Shown one piece after another: positions 12,677 through 26,232 of a DNA stretch of 64,000 nt. The stretch covers positions 184,501-248,500 of the forward strand of contig JAWDGP010004625.1 of assembly GCA_033675545.1 (NCBI GenBank), given 5' to 3'. The DNA is from Elysia crispata (Eukaryota; Mollusca; Gastropoda; Plakobranchidae). Within the stretch, counting starts at the first letter, position 1. Each line of letters starts with the position of its first letter. The translations under genes and the position numbers were made by a program. The notes beneath the pieces were generated by a model. That model was given only the letters and a program-made list of their open reading frames with translations. It had not been told where the DNA came from and searched no databases.

Positions 12677-12767
12677 GAAGTGGAATCGTCGTAAAACCGA
12701 ATCGAAACTTGTCTATTAATTAAGGGGGAGACAACCAATATGATGGGCATACTTGCATTTGAAAGGA

Positions 12768-12965
12768 GAACAGTTAGCTAATTTCGTTAAATCCTAATCT
12801 AACTATAGGTCTGATGAAACTCTTCTTATGGTGTAAGTACAGATAACATAAACTCGCACAAGGCTGTGGAAACACATAATGGCACTTTTTGTGAGAATAT
12901 AATAACCTAATGATGAGATTTTTGAAGAATATTTAAATCGGTTGAAAAAGAGCAGAATTAGCCTG
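12768..12965. mobile_element. MITE-like dispersed repeat, copy 1
   Basis: Starts GAACAGTTAGCTAATTTCG and ends near GAGCAGAATTAGCCTGTTTTCC, so the two ends are loosely inverted copies of each other. Internal words such as GGCACTTTTTGTGAGA appear in reverse complement in the copies at 16400 and 37880. No coding capacity. Confidence 0.4.
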
Positions 12966-13639
12966 TTTTCCATTACTTGGACAAATAATCTTTGTCTTTG
13001 TGTCTTTAAGTGTTTATTGATCTGTATTTATAACAAAAAAATCTAAGGATTGTTGTATTTACAAGCAAGTCACATCAAACTGAAACACCTCCGTGCTTTT
13101 AAAGTATAAATGCTGAAGTATAATAACCGGTATACAGTGGAGGGATTTTTTTTGTCTCGAAAGTCAGAGCTTTATCTTCCACCTTTTTTTCGCTCAAACA
13201 ATAAGCCAGTGAAAATTTTTTTCTTTTCTGTGGCTGCAAATGAATCCTTTAAAATAATATTATGAAGCATGCCTAGAATTCACTTTTAAGTGTACGCAAT
13301 TGCTAGTGCTGTTCATTTTCAAATGTCAAAATTTTAAATAACAAAAGCTACTATTAGATCTTCGATCTGAGATCCGATCTTGTCAATGTAAAAAGCAGTA
13401 TCGAGCTTAATGCCGATATGTATTATACAAAAATGGAACTCCTTTTCATTTTTAAACGGCAGTAGTCTAGGTGAGAAAACACCTCAATGAAATAAATCAT
13501 TGTCAAAGTAAAATAAATATTTTTGGTCTGTTGATACCTAAAGTAACTTCTATCGACTTAGCGTAGAGCGATCGAATAGTAACCATCCAAAAATCGCGCC
13601 TTCTTGCAGTTATGTGCATCAATGTTGAGTTCCAGCCTA
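12966..13639. other. AT-rich non-coding DNA
   Basis: No open frame, tandem repeat or RNA-gene signal could be supported between the two MITE-like copies. Confidence 0.5.
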
Positions 13640-13642
13640 AAT

Positions 13643-13880
13643 ACGGGACCAAGTAGAACAGTTAGCCAATTCTGCAAAAATCTCATTCTATTTATAGATT
13701 CTTTAAACCCACGGTATCAAGTTGGTAGAAATAAAAAGGCCGCTTTAAATCAAAAATAGTAACCTAATACTGGAAAACAGGTAATTATTTGCTTTCCCAC
13801 TCTATTTTAAAACCCTTCTAACGCTCAATATAGGGCTATGCAGGTACAAACAAAAAGAACCTAGAGCTGCAGTGGCATGC
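13643..13880. mobile_element. MITE-like dispersed repeat, copy 2
   Basis: Begins GAACAGTTAGCCAATTCTGC, followed by AAAAATCTCATTCTATTTATAGATTC. This is the approximate reverse complement of the right end of the copy at 16400-16560. Its right half (CTTTCCCACTCTATTTTAAAACC, then CGCTCAATATAGGGCTATG) matches the left parts of the copies at 16400, 37880 and 46795. Confidence 0.5.
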
Positions 13881-14936
13881 GGCAATTTGCTCATACCCAT
13901 ACAATAATAATAAAAAGAATATATAAAAAGATTTAATTTTTTTTTAATTAGCTAAAGATTCTTATTTTCTAAAATTGCTATGGATTTATAATCCTTTTTG
14001 TTTACTCATTATTTTGATAGCACGAATAAATGGACAGCTGTGAATTCAAGTACAGCAATGCGCCTCAAAGCACATTTTGGTCGCAACTATATCGCTTCAT
14101 GTCAGAATGTATTTGAAGAGGTGGGAAGAGTTCAAAAGTAGCTCTTATGCCATCAAAACATAAAAGTCGAATAAACGGAGCTGGAGATGAGTTATTCAGT
14201 GAACTGGGAAAAACAATGGAATGAAAAAGAGTGAAATATGGCGGTAGACAACATTGAGTTCGGTGGTGTTTTATAATGAGTGAGTGAGTAAGTGAGTGAT
14301 CAGTGAGTAAATAGGTTGTGTGAGGCAGAGATTAAGCAAGTTAGTGAGTAAATATATAAGAACGTGAGTAAGTTATTGACATCTTACCAGAATGCCTAAA
14401 CAATTACGTGTGTAAGTGAATGACTGGGAGACCGCTATAAATCAATGTGATTCAACGTATTTAAACTTTGAGTCGAAGCAGATGAGCATCTAGCAAAAAC
14501 TCATCCATTAGCCAATCCCTAATGATAAAAAACAGACGAATTGTGGGATGTAGGGTGTAACGTTAAACGTCAACAATCCATTGAAAGCTAAACTCTGCGG
14601 GTCTGAAATGAGTTAACAATATTGTTTTCGATACTGTAAAAAATATAACGACTGCCCTCGGTTAAACAGTTTTTACACGAGTTCTTAGCCTTAGTATACA
14701 CTCATACGTTGAAGAAACAGAAAAGTCAACGAGGGGCTAAAAAAAGCTACCTAAAAAAACGTAATGCTAAAAAAAAATTAATTATTGAACTAATTAAGAG
14801 TAAGCTACCCTAGGAGGATTGTGAGAAGAACGAACAAAATTGTTTTCTACGTCTGCATGCTCGAGTAGAAATGAAAACTATTATTTTTAAACCGAAGGGA
14901 CATTTGAAGTAAAGCTTGGTGAGTAAAATGTTTCTC
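13881..14936. other. AT-rich non-coding DNA with GTGAGTGA clusters
   Basis: Nothing gene-like. A GTGAGTGAGTAAGTGAGT tract near 14278-14350 is a weak tetranucleotide-like repeat. Confidence 0.5.
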
Positions 14937-15010
14937 TAGGTCGATGGTGCACACCTCGGTGGTACAATTGTTAGCGTGCTGAATTTCGGATCTTACGAAT
15001 TAAATCTATG
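14937..15010 (+). mobile_element. tRNA-like fragment, possible SINE relic
   Basis: The stretch GGTGGTACAATTGTTAGCGTGCTG resembles the A box and anticodon stem of a tRNA. The following bases do not give a clear B box or closed acceptor stem, so this is a decayed tRNA-like fragment at best. Confidence 0.25.
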
Positions 15011-15221
15011 AAGAAAAACTAGAACGATCAATTCCAACTCAGATTGAAATAATTTAGGTCTGGAATGGGATCACACTAATATTGCGATGGGTAAAATCAG
15101 GGGAGTCTAAGACAAGCTTCTGCGGAAAGAGAGAATTAATTAATGAACATTCCATCCAGACTACGTTTTTTCAAAGCATTAAGATTTCAAAGCAGTGTTT
15201 TTTGTTTTTTTTTGTTTTTTG

Positions 15222-15259
15222 TTTTTTTTTTTTTTTTTTTGGGGGGGGGGGGGGGGGGG
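15222..15259. repeat. Adjacent poly-T and poly-G runs
   Basis: Nineteen T (15222-15240) are followed at once by nineteen G (15241-15259). Run lengths in the assembly may be unreliable here. Confidence 0.9.
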
Positions 15260-15483
15260 TTTAAAAGTCATTAAATCATGATTCATTTACACGGTGGGTA
15301 CGCAGCTTCTAAAGGGAGAGATGGTCAAAACTGTCGGTTGTTTGAAACCAGCTAGGATGTCCTTCGAGGTAGGAAGGTGGAGAGGGAGGAGTTGGTTGGT
15401 ATTAACCTTCATCTGAGAGAGTGAGGAAGAGTTAGAAAAAAAGGAAGAGAGAAGAGAGAGAAAGAGAGACGTAGAAGAGATAA

Positions 15484-15580
15484 GGAGCTATAATGTTGAA
15501 GAACATTACGGATCAGTAGTTTAAGGAAACGAGGAGTTATAATGTTGAAGAACATTAGATATCAGTAGTTTAAGGAAACT
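15484..15580. repeat. Two tandem copies of a 49-bp unit
   Basis: Copies start at 15484 and 15533, both containing TATAATGTTGAAGAACATTA and ending ATCAGTAGTTTAAGGAAAC. The TGTTGAAGAACA core is a near-palindrome. The unit is unrelated in sequence to the 49-bp repeat at 12481. Confidence 0.9.
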
Positions 15581-15845
15581 TGTTTAAGGTTATACACATT
15601 GTGCTCTTAAATACCACTTCAACAAAGACGTCAAACAGACATTCAGACTGTCAAAAAAAAAAAACAGGCAACAAGATAAAGCATACAGATATAAAGATAA
15701 GCAGAGGAGAAGGCATAGATGAGAACGGAGTCCGGGAGAAAACAGGTGACAAAATATCTGGAGTTCCAGTTGTGCATCTCGTCAAACAAAAACAGACAGG
15801 CATACAGAATGAAAAAGAAGCACGGAAAGAAAAGCAGGGAAATGA

Positions 15846-15854
<9 letters not shown>

Positions 15855-15905
<51 letters not shown>
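15855..15905. repeat. (GA)n microsatellite
   Basis: About 50 bases of GA on the + strand. A 182-codon frame (15580-16128) reads through it but shows no domain. Confidence 0.95.
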
Positions 15906-15913
<8 letters not shown>

Positions 15914-16397
15914 GGTGGAAGAAAAATATATTTATAAAGAGGAAAGACAGACAGCGCGTGTGGGATTTGGGAGATAGCGAAAAGGAAAGACAGCAACATA
16001 TCTATTGTCTAATGTCTATCAAATACATAGACATAAAATTATATGAATACATACATCAAGACACATACAATTATACATACATACGTAGATACTGCCACGC
16101 AATTTTATATTTAAAGATAGTCATATAAAGAGCTTTTGCAAGGCATGCACATTTTTTTTTTTTTTTGTGTGCGCTAACCTGACTTTAAACGAGTGATGAT
16201 TAAAGAACAGATTAAAGACGTACGCTTAGCCAACCACGAAGAAAACTAAAATAAAACCTCATATACTTACCGGTTAAAATTTCCACCAATTTCGTAGCAA
16301 AGAGAGATGCCATCAGTAATTCAATTCAAAACGGGTGTTTTCCGCATGTTTCAGATATGTATAATTGCGTTATACTAGAAAACAGCTAATAGTGTAC

Positions 16398-16560
16398 TTT
16401 CCCAGTCTATTTAAAGATCCGTCTAAAATCCCATTATGAGGCTATAGATCAACACAAAAAGTGCCAAAACGTGCACTGTAGCTTTGAGGGAAGTCGTGTC
16501 TTCTACTTCTAGCATTTACAAGGATCTATAAACAGATTGGGATTTTTACAAAATTAACTT
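16398..16560. mobile_element. MITE-like dispersed repeat, copy 3
   Basis: Contains TTTCCCAGTCTATTTAAAGATCC, AGGCTATAGATC and ACAAAAAGTGCC, and ends with GGATCTATAAACAGATTGGG then ATTTTTACAAAATTAAC. The left block matches 13795, 37880 and 46795; the right end is the inverted match to the left end of copy 2. The best-preserved copy for defining the family. Confidence 0.5.
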
Positions 16561-17287
16561 ATTATTCGTATTGAACAGTTTTTCATTGTTCATTCCAAAC
16601 GCATTCAACATGGTTGCTATCACCTCTTCATAACACCATCCCCTCCCAAATCCCCTCCTTACCACGGCAAAAGAAGAAAAAACAAATAGCACAGAGACAC
16701 ACAAAGCAGAGCAAAAAAAAAAAACTTGGCAGTTTGTAGCAGAATATGGATTCAACGCTTGCCAATCTGTACTGGATACTTTCTGCCTCCTTTTTTTTTC
16801 TCACTCCAAAGAATGTAATTGTCTTCATGTTTTCAAAAGGTTCAAAATTTTAATTATTTGAGTGACAGTTCAAAAGTTAGCGGTTTTTTTTTTTTTTTTT
16901 TTGGTTGAATGTTTTTTGTTTTTTTTTTTTTGTCAGATCTGGAGGTGAATCCTTGCAGGTGTCATCTCGCTTCAATAACCTTCAAGTTTTTTTTGTTTGT
17001 TTTAATTGGTTCCTTGAATGGTGCCTCAAATAAAACCTGGCCAGAGAAGACATAAGTTTCATATTCTTTACAACATAGCGCTCCTAAAATAAGCTACCCT
17101 TTAATATAGGTTAGTTACGTTATGCTTGGAAAGCTGTTTATTTGCAAAGTATTTTTTTTTCTTAATTTCTTTTTGCAGGTGGCTTGGGATGTTTCAGTAA
17201 ACAACTTGTCACTTTCATCTGTTTTCTATTATCGAACACCCACATGCAAACTTGGAAGGAGAAATTGAAAGACAGACTGAGACACGC

Positions 17288-17291
<4 letters not shown>
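16561..17291. other. Non-coding DNA with poly-T tracts
   Basis: T-rich, with runs near 16884-16902 and 16918-16931. No gene supported. Confidence 0.5.

Positions 17292-17362
<71 letters not shown>
17292..17362. repeat. (GA)n microsatellite
   Basis: About 70 bases of uninterrupted GA on the + strand. Confidence 0.97.
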
Positions 17363-17366
<4 letters not shown>

Positions 17367-18444
17367 GATGGAGAGGAAGAGATGCATGATGATAGATATG
17401 TGTGAGAGGTAATTTATCACAGAAAAAAAAAGCTGAAATTGACATTGAGAGATATAATTGTTGGATTTTTCTCGACTTTACACATGTTGAATTACGTCTG
17501 GCTTGAGTTACATGTTTCACTTGCGAAGGGTTCCTTTACGTTATAACATGAGGGTGCAATAATAGACTTAATGCATCTTGCTTTTAAAACAAAATATTGC
17601 GAGATTAACGCCCGAAACTAACCAATGAAAAACTGTGACAATCTGAGTTGCTGATAAGAGCAAGAGGAGATAATTCGTTGGGGGCCGTCGGTCGTCGGAG
17701 ATATTCGTGGCGTTTGGTGTGGGGACAAGTTGTTTCTTTTTTTTTGGTTTAGGTTTCCTTCATCGTCTATCAGCAATTATCAGCTATTCACGTTGAGATG
17801 ATGTTTATGTTATTTGTTGCATTTCAAATGAATAGGAATAGTTTGTTCGTTTTGTAAAATCCAAATCTATTCACAAATTTATTTTAAACATTCATTATCA
17901 TGTAGTTTGAATATCTGCGCTGCTAAGAATTCCCACAAGGCAGTGCATTTTTATGCACTTGATGCGAAAATCAACACCTTTCTGATAAGCGTTTAAAAGG
18001 ATCTAAAAAGAGATTGAAAAAGCACAGAATTCGACGATTTCCTTCATTCTTCATGTCCACCAGGTCAGAGGTTAAAAAAGAAGCTCGCTGAGTAGAGCTT
18101 GGTATGATTCAGCAGCTGAACAACCATTTAACTCTTAGCGCAGATCTCTTACCACTCAACGAATGTCGCTCTAATTTCATAAATTCTTTGCAGACAGTCT
18201 GCGGTGGAATTTTGATAGAATCGCAATGCCCTTGTGTATATAAAGGATTTTTGCATTGAGATTTTGAAGGAGAACCGTGTAGGCCTCATCTTTACAACAT
18301 TACCCTGGCTGACACCACGACATTCTTGTATTGCACCTGATTCTGTGTCAAACCCAGCAATACACGTTAAGGAGGTCAAGCATGTTTGAGATTTTCTTGA
18401 TATAAAATATTAATCAGTAAACCAACCAGTAAAAACTTTCTCAT

Positions 18445-18448
<4 letters not shown>
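17363..18448. other. Non-coding stretch with a MITE-like copy
   Basis: About 17880-18045 resembles the dispersed family: AGGATCTAAAAAGAGATTG followed by AAAAAGCACAGAATT is like the right end of copy 1. No gene supported. Confidence 0.35.
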
Positions 18449-19247
<799 letters not shown>

Positions 19248-19248
19248 G

Positions 19249-19303
<55 letters not shown>

Positions 19304-19375
19304 CAAGTGTGTGTGTGTGTGTGAAAGAGTGATTGAGAGGGCAAAAGGACAATCAAATCGACAGAGGAAAGGGTT

Positions 19376-19410
<35 letters not shown>

Positions 19411-19603
19411 ACACACACACACACAGAGGGGGTAGGAAGGTGGAAAAAAAGGCGTAGAGAAAGAGAAAAGAAAGAAGTAAGAGAGGGAGAGAAGAAAGGA
19501 GAAAAAGAGAGAGGGGGTGAGAGGAGGGGAGAGACATAGAGAGAGAAAAGAAAGAGGTACAGATAGGGAGAGAAGGAAGAGAAAGGGGAGTAGGAAGAGA
19601 AGG

Positions 19604-19658
<55 letters not shown>

Positions 19659-19727
19659 GAGAGAGAGAGAAAAGAAAGAGGTACAGATAGGGAGAGAAGG
19701 AAGAGAAAGGGGAGTAGGAAGAGAAGG

Positions 19728-19776
<49 letters not shown>

Positions 19777-19820
19777 AAGAGACAAGGGAGGGGGTGAGGG
19801 AGGGAGAGCGAGAGGAGAGA
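19248..19820. repeat. Compound purine repeat cluster with a 124-bp tandem duplication
   Basis: A chain of (GA)n blocks, a short (GT)n (19309-19322), a CA block (19407-19425) and mixed AG-rich sequence. Within it a 124-bp unit is present twice; GTACAGATAGGGAGAGAAGG starts at 19557 and again at 19681. Serine/leucine-rich minus-strand frames of 160-230 codons are by-products of the repeat. Confidence 0.95.
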
Positions 19821-20704
19821 GATAGCACTAGAAAAACAACATTCAATGTTTACTTGCACAGTCATCACTCAAAGGGGTTACTCAGTCGATTGACTTTTCA
19901 AGAGCGATAGAGATGGTTTGTTGCACAATCCAAACATATTGAGTCATTTTAAAAGGGATATGAAGGCACTGCTACAATATTCACATGTTTACAGATTTGA
20001 CCACTTTTCTAAATGAAGATCACAGGTTAAGAACCAGACAAGACGCGTTTAGATACATTGGAGACATTGCCAAGTTACCATCTTGAGCATTATTGATAGT
20101 ACACTTTCGTGTTACTGAGCATAAATTATTCTTGAAGACATGAACATGGGATTGGAAATAGAAACAGAGATCATCAGTTTCGGGCTGGCAACTATGAACG
20201 TTTCAAAATGATAATAATCCAGTTTTCCAAGTTTCACACGTGTGATTTTGTCTGTGTGGCCTTCAGATATAATCTGACTAGTTGGCCTGAAACAGGAAAA
20301 CGTCACGCAAGGCACTCCAGCCAGAGGAGGAGACGAGGGGAGAGAGGGTACACCACTTGAGAGAGGAGATGGACAATCTGCTATGATTTGCTGATATTGG
20401 GTCTAATAGTGCCAACACAAAAGGCGCGATTGTTTTCAGAGCAAAACAGAAAATATCGGCAGTATCTGCAGAAGCTTATGATGAATGTGGGCTTCGATTC
20501 TGTTTGTTTTGCCTTCCGTTAAGAGCATTAGTTCAATTATATATTGCGCATAGAGAGACAGAGACAGAGACAGACAGACAGACAGAGAAAGAGTGAGAGA
20601 GAGACAGAGAGACAAAGACAGAGAGAAAGGTAGGGAGGAGAGGGTCATCAGAAAGAAGGAGAGAATCAGGGTACAAGTTGACAAAGTATCTTGAAAATTG
20701 TTTC

Positions 20705-20707
<3 letters not shown>
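19821..20707. other. Non-coding DNA
   Basis: No gene seen. A short GACAGA-rich repeat lies at 20553-20630. Confidence 0.5.

Positions 20708-20766
<59 letters not shown>
20708..20766. repeat. (GA)n microsatellite
   Basis: About 58 bases of GA on the + strand, followed by CAGACAGACAG and more GA. Confidence 0.97.
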
Positions 20767-20771
<5 letters not shown>

Positions 20772-21077
20772 CAGACAGAGAGAGAGAGAAGGGGGAAAGG
20801 GGGAAGGGAAGAGGGTGTTGTTTGAGAGATGAAAGGGGCTAGATAACATGTAAAAGATTCTCATTCGTTTAATAGCTGTGAACTCTTAATCGTGGTAAAT
20901 CAAAAACGTTCACTGCCATAAGGGATAAGGAGCTGGAGTTTGAGCAAGGGTGGCATGGGGACAAAATATAAGTAGCAAAATGATGTTTATACACAGGAAA
21001 CGAATGGGCAGACTTACTTTCTCATATTTTGCACTAATCGACCAATTCAAGATAGGGAAACCACAATTCCTCTAATT

Positions 21078-21083
<6 letters not shown>

Positions 21084-21116
<33 letters not shown>
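21084..21116. repeat. (AT)n microsatellite
   Basis: About 33 bases of alternating AT. Confidence 0.95.
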
Positions 21117-21118
<2 letters not shown>

Positions 21119-21209
21119 CACGAGAGGTTCATCAAGACTGGAGATGGTAGATATGGAGGCTTTATGGAAAAGACAAAAAAAAAAGTGTGATTATAGATTT
21201 ACTGAGGCC

Positions 21210-21359
<150 letters not shown>

Positions 21360-21633
21360 TCATTCTTCGACTGACCTCCACGACTTTGACCTATCTTGCA
21401 AGTCATGATAAAATCAACAATCAAATGCATAATACTCTCACGCATCGTTTGGCCGTACAGTACATCAATGGGAATTATCCTGCAATATTTTTTTTTCTAA
21501 AACCGTTCAGTATTTACTTTTGTTCTTCCTATGCTGATAGAGCAGTGAGACTGTGCTGTCACCACGAAAAACATTCGCCAAGTGAACTTTGGTGCAACCA
21601 TAAAGATTTGCTCACAGCTAACGCTTTTACAGT

Positions 21634-21643
21634 GATGATGATG

Positions 21644-21675
<32 letters not shown>

Positions 21676-21716
21676 AATGATTGTAATTATGATGATAAAG
21701 ATATTGATGATGACTT

Positions 21717-21788
<72 letters not shown>
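21634..21788. repeat. (GAT)n then (AT)n
   Basis: Imperfect ATG/GAT triplets at 21634-21712, then about 70 bases of alternating AT at 21719-21788. This block forms the left border of the hairpin element. Confidence 0.95.
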
Positions 21789-21791
<3 letters not shown>

Positions 21792-21845
21792 TGAAGATAA
21801 GTTGGAATAAATGATAAGAGTGCTCAACTGTGGGAGCTTTTCATA

Positions 21846-21944
21846 GATATAGAAGACCTTACCTTAAATTCTCTTCATACGACACTAGTGTTTCAAGCGG
21901 AAGACAAAGTTGTCGTATGAAGAGAACTTAAGGTAAGATCTTCT

Positions 21945-21949
<5 letters not shown>
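21846..21949. mobile_element. 38-bp inverted repeat, hairpin element
   Basis: Arms at 21846-21883 and 21912-21949 are reverse complements over 38 bp with two mismatches, separated by a 28-base loop. The outer ends read GATATAGAAGA and TCTTCTATATC, and the inner ends CATACGAC and GTCGTATG. No coding capacity. The element sits between (AT)n on the left and (TCTA)n/(AT)n on the right, as in some mollusc non-autonomous elements that carry microsatellites. Family identity is not established. Confidence 0.75.
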
Positions 21950-21976
<27 letters not shown>

Positions 21977-21991
21977 CTATATATCTATATA

Positions 21992-22046
<55 letters not shown>
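21950..22046. repeat. (TCTA)n then (AT)n
   Basis: Tetranucleotide TCTA/ATCT units pass into about 50 bases of alternating AT directly after the right arm of the hairpin. Confidence 0.95.
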
Positions 22047-22940
<894 letters not shown>

Positions 22941-23400
22941 TTTTCAACCTGTATTCTATTGCAAATTACCAAGGCTTTTTTTTCTCTTTCCCCTACCTAA
23001 ATAAAAACATCAAGTGCCTAATTTCAGAACATGTAAGTTTTATCTTTAATGCAAAATTTAGAAAGAAAAAAATCCTCAGACCGTTCTTCCCTTGACTCTT
23101 GAATAACTTTTTCTTTGTCCGTTCATGTATAGAATTTGTCTGTATGTCTCTGTCTCTGTATGTCTGACACCCTTTTTGGCTTTATTTTTATTTTTTTCTC
23201 TTCCTTCTATTATTTTCCCCTTCTTTTTTTTCTCTTCCTTTTTTCATTTCTTTTTGTCATTATCCTTCAATCGTCTCTCCTTAAAGCTTAGTATTTTATT
23301 TTGTATGTATGTATGTATTTATTTATTTATTTATTTATTTTTTGTTAAAGTCGGTGTTATATTTATGCTGTCCTTATTATTTTGTCACAAAAAGAACCCT

Positions 23401-24511
23401 GAGAAGAAGAAGAAGAAGAAGAAGAAGAAGAAGAAGAAGAAGAAGAAGAAGAAGAAGAAGAAGAAGAAGAAGAAGAAGAAGAAGAAGAAGAAGAAGAAGA
23501 AGAAGAAGAAGAAGAAGAAGGAGGAGGAGGAGGAGGAGGAGGAGGAGGAGGAGGAGGAGGAGGAGGAGGAGGAGGAGGAGGAGGAGGAGGTAGAAGACGA
23601 AGAAGAAGAAGAAGAAGAAGAAGAAGAAGAAGAAGAAGAAGAAGAAGAAGAAGAAGAAGAAGAAGAAGAAGAAGAAGAAGAAGAAGAAGAAGAAGAAGAA
23701 GAAGAAGAAGAAGAAGAAGAAGAAGAAGAAGAAGAAGAAGAAGAAGAAGAAGAAGAAGAAGAAGAAGAAGAAGAAGAAGAAGAAGAAGAAGAAGAAGAAG
23801 AAGAAGAAGAAGAAGAAGAAGAAGAAGAAGAAGAAGAGGAGGAAGAAGAAGAAGAAAAAGAAGAAGGACAAGAACAAGAAGAAAAACAAGAACAAAAAGA
23901 ACAAGAAGAAGAAGAAGAAGAAGAAGAAGAAGAAGAAGGAGAAGAAGAAGAAGAAGAAGAAGAAGAAGAAGAAGAAGAAGAAGAAGAAGAAGAAGAAGAA
24001 GAAGAAGAAGAAGAAGAAGAAGAAGAAGAAGAAGAAGAAGAAGAAGAAGAAGAAGAAGAAGAAGAAGAAGAAGAAGAAGAAGAAGAAGAAGAAGAAGAAG
24101 AAGAAGAAGAAGAAGAAGAAGAAGAAGAAGAAGAAGAAGAAGAAGAAGAAGAAGAAGAAGAAGAAGAAGAAGAAGAAGAAGAAGAAGAAGAAGAAGAAGA
24201 AGAAGAAGAAGAAGAAGAAGAAGAAGAAGAAGAAGAAGAAGAAGAAGAAGAAGAAGAAGAAGAAGAAGAAGAAGAAGAAGAAGAAGAAGAAGAAGAAGAA
24301 GAAGAAGAAGAAGAAGAAGAAGAAGAAGAAGAAGAAGAAGAAGAAGAAGAAGAAGAAGAAGAAGAAGAAGAAGAAGAAGAAGAAGAAGAAGAAGAAGAAG
24401 AAGAAGAAGAAGAAGAAGAAGAAGAAGAAGAAGAAGAAGAAGAAGAAGAAGAAGAAGAAGAAGAAGAAGAAGAAGAAGAAGAAGAAGAAGAAGAAGAAGA
24501 AGAAGAAGAAG
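23401..24511. repeat. 1.1-kb (GAA)n/(GAG)n purine tract
   Basis: About 370 triplets of almost pure purine on the + strand: GAA to 23520, GAG to about 23590, one break (GTAGAAGAC), then GAA to 24511 with interruptions around 23836-23940 (AGGACAAGAACAAG, AAACAAGAAC). The frame through it gives a glutamate-rich 509-codon frame with no start-context, domain or splice evidence. Length and phase are probably polymorphic. Confidence 0.98.
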
Positions 24512-25261
<750 letters not shown>

Positions 25262-25510
25262 TTGCTAAACAAACAATGGGTTTTCAACATTTTTTTCCTT
25301 TTGTCAGCAATTAATCAGATTTTGTTTTATATAGACTTAGGTCACATCCATCTTTGTTGACCCCCTCTACGTACTAGCCATCTCCATATTTTGATTTAAT
25401 GTGTATAAAATCTGGAACACTCCTTGGCACATCTTGGCATACAAAACTTCTCATTTCTATCATTCGCTTTATTGGCTGTTAGTGGCATGCTGTTTTCATT
25501 GAGGCTTTGC

Positions 25511-25634
<124 letters not shown>

Positions 25635-25706
25635 TCTCACACACATTTGTGTGTTTGTGTGTATTTATCCACGATAGATGTATATTTAACTTACCGTTTA
25701 ATTGTT

Positions 25707-25731
25707 TATTATTATTATTTTTATTATTATT

Positions 25732-25788
<57 letters not shown>
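25707..25788. repeat. (TTA)n then (TTG)n
   Basis: ATT/TTA triplets (25707-25731) pass directly into about 19 TTG triplets on the + strand. Confidence 0.95.
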
Positions 25789-26103
25789 AATACCCTGTCA
25801 TTTTTGTGAATTCCACGTCCTGTTTTTGTTTTGTTTTTAGTTTTGTTTTTTTTTTTAATTTGTTTTATTCTCTTCCTATTCGTAATCATAAGGATAATAT
25901 AAATTTTTTGAGCTATCCCACATATCCCGATTTGTATCTCCCGTTTATGTCTTTCTCCGATTTCCCGCACTCAGAGCTCGATCAAAGACCCGCAAACATG
26001 ATACTCTCAAGCTTTAATTTTCTAAGTTCCTATATGTTTATCTAACATTGTGAATAGTTGTGTGTATATATATATATTCAGTTCACCGACTGCGATGGTC
26101 TGA

Positions 26104-26232
<129 letters not shown>

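Noticed and set aside
15580-16128. 182-codon frame through a GA repeat
   Set aside because: Flanks lack recognisable domains and the opposite strand is also open, as expected from the repeat.
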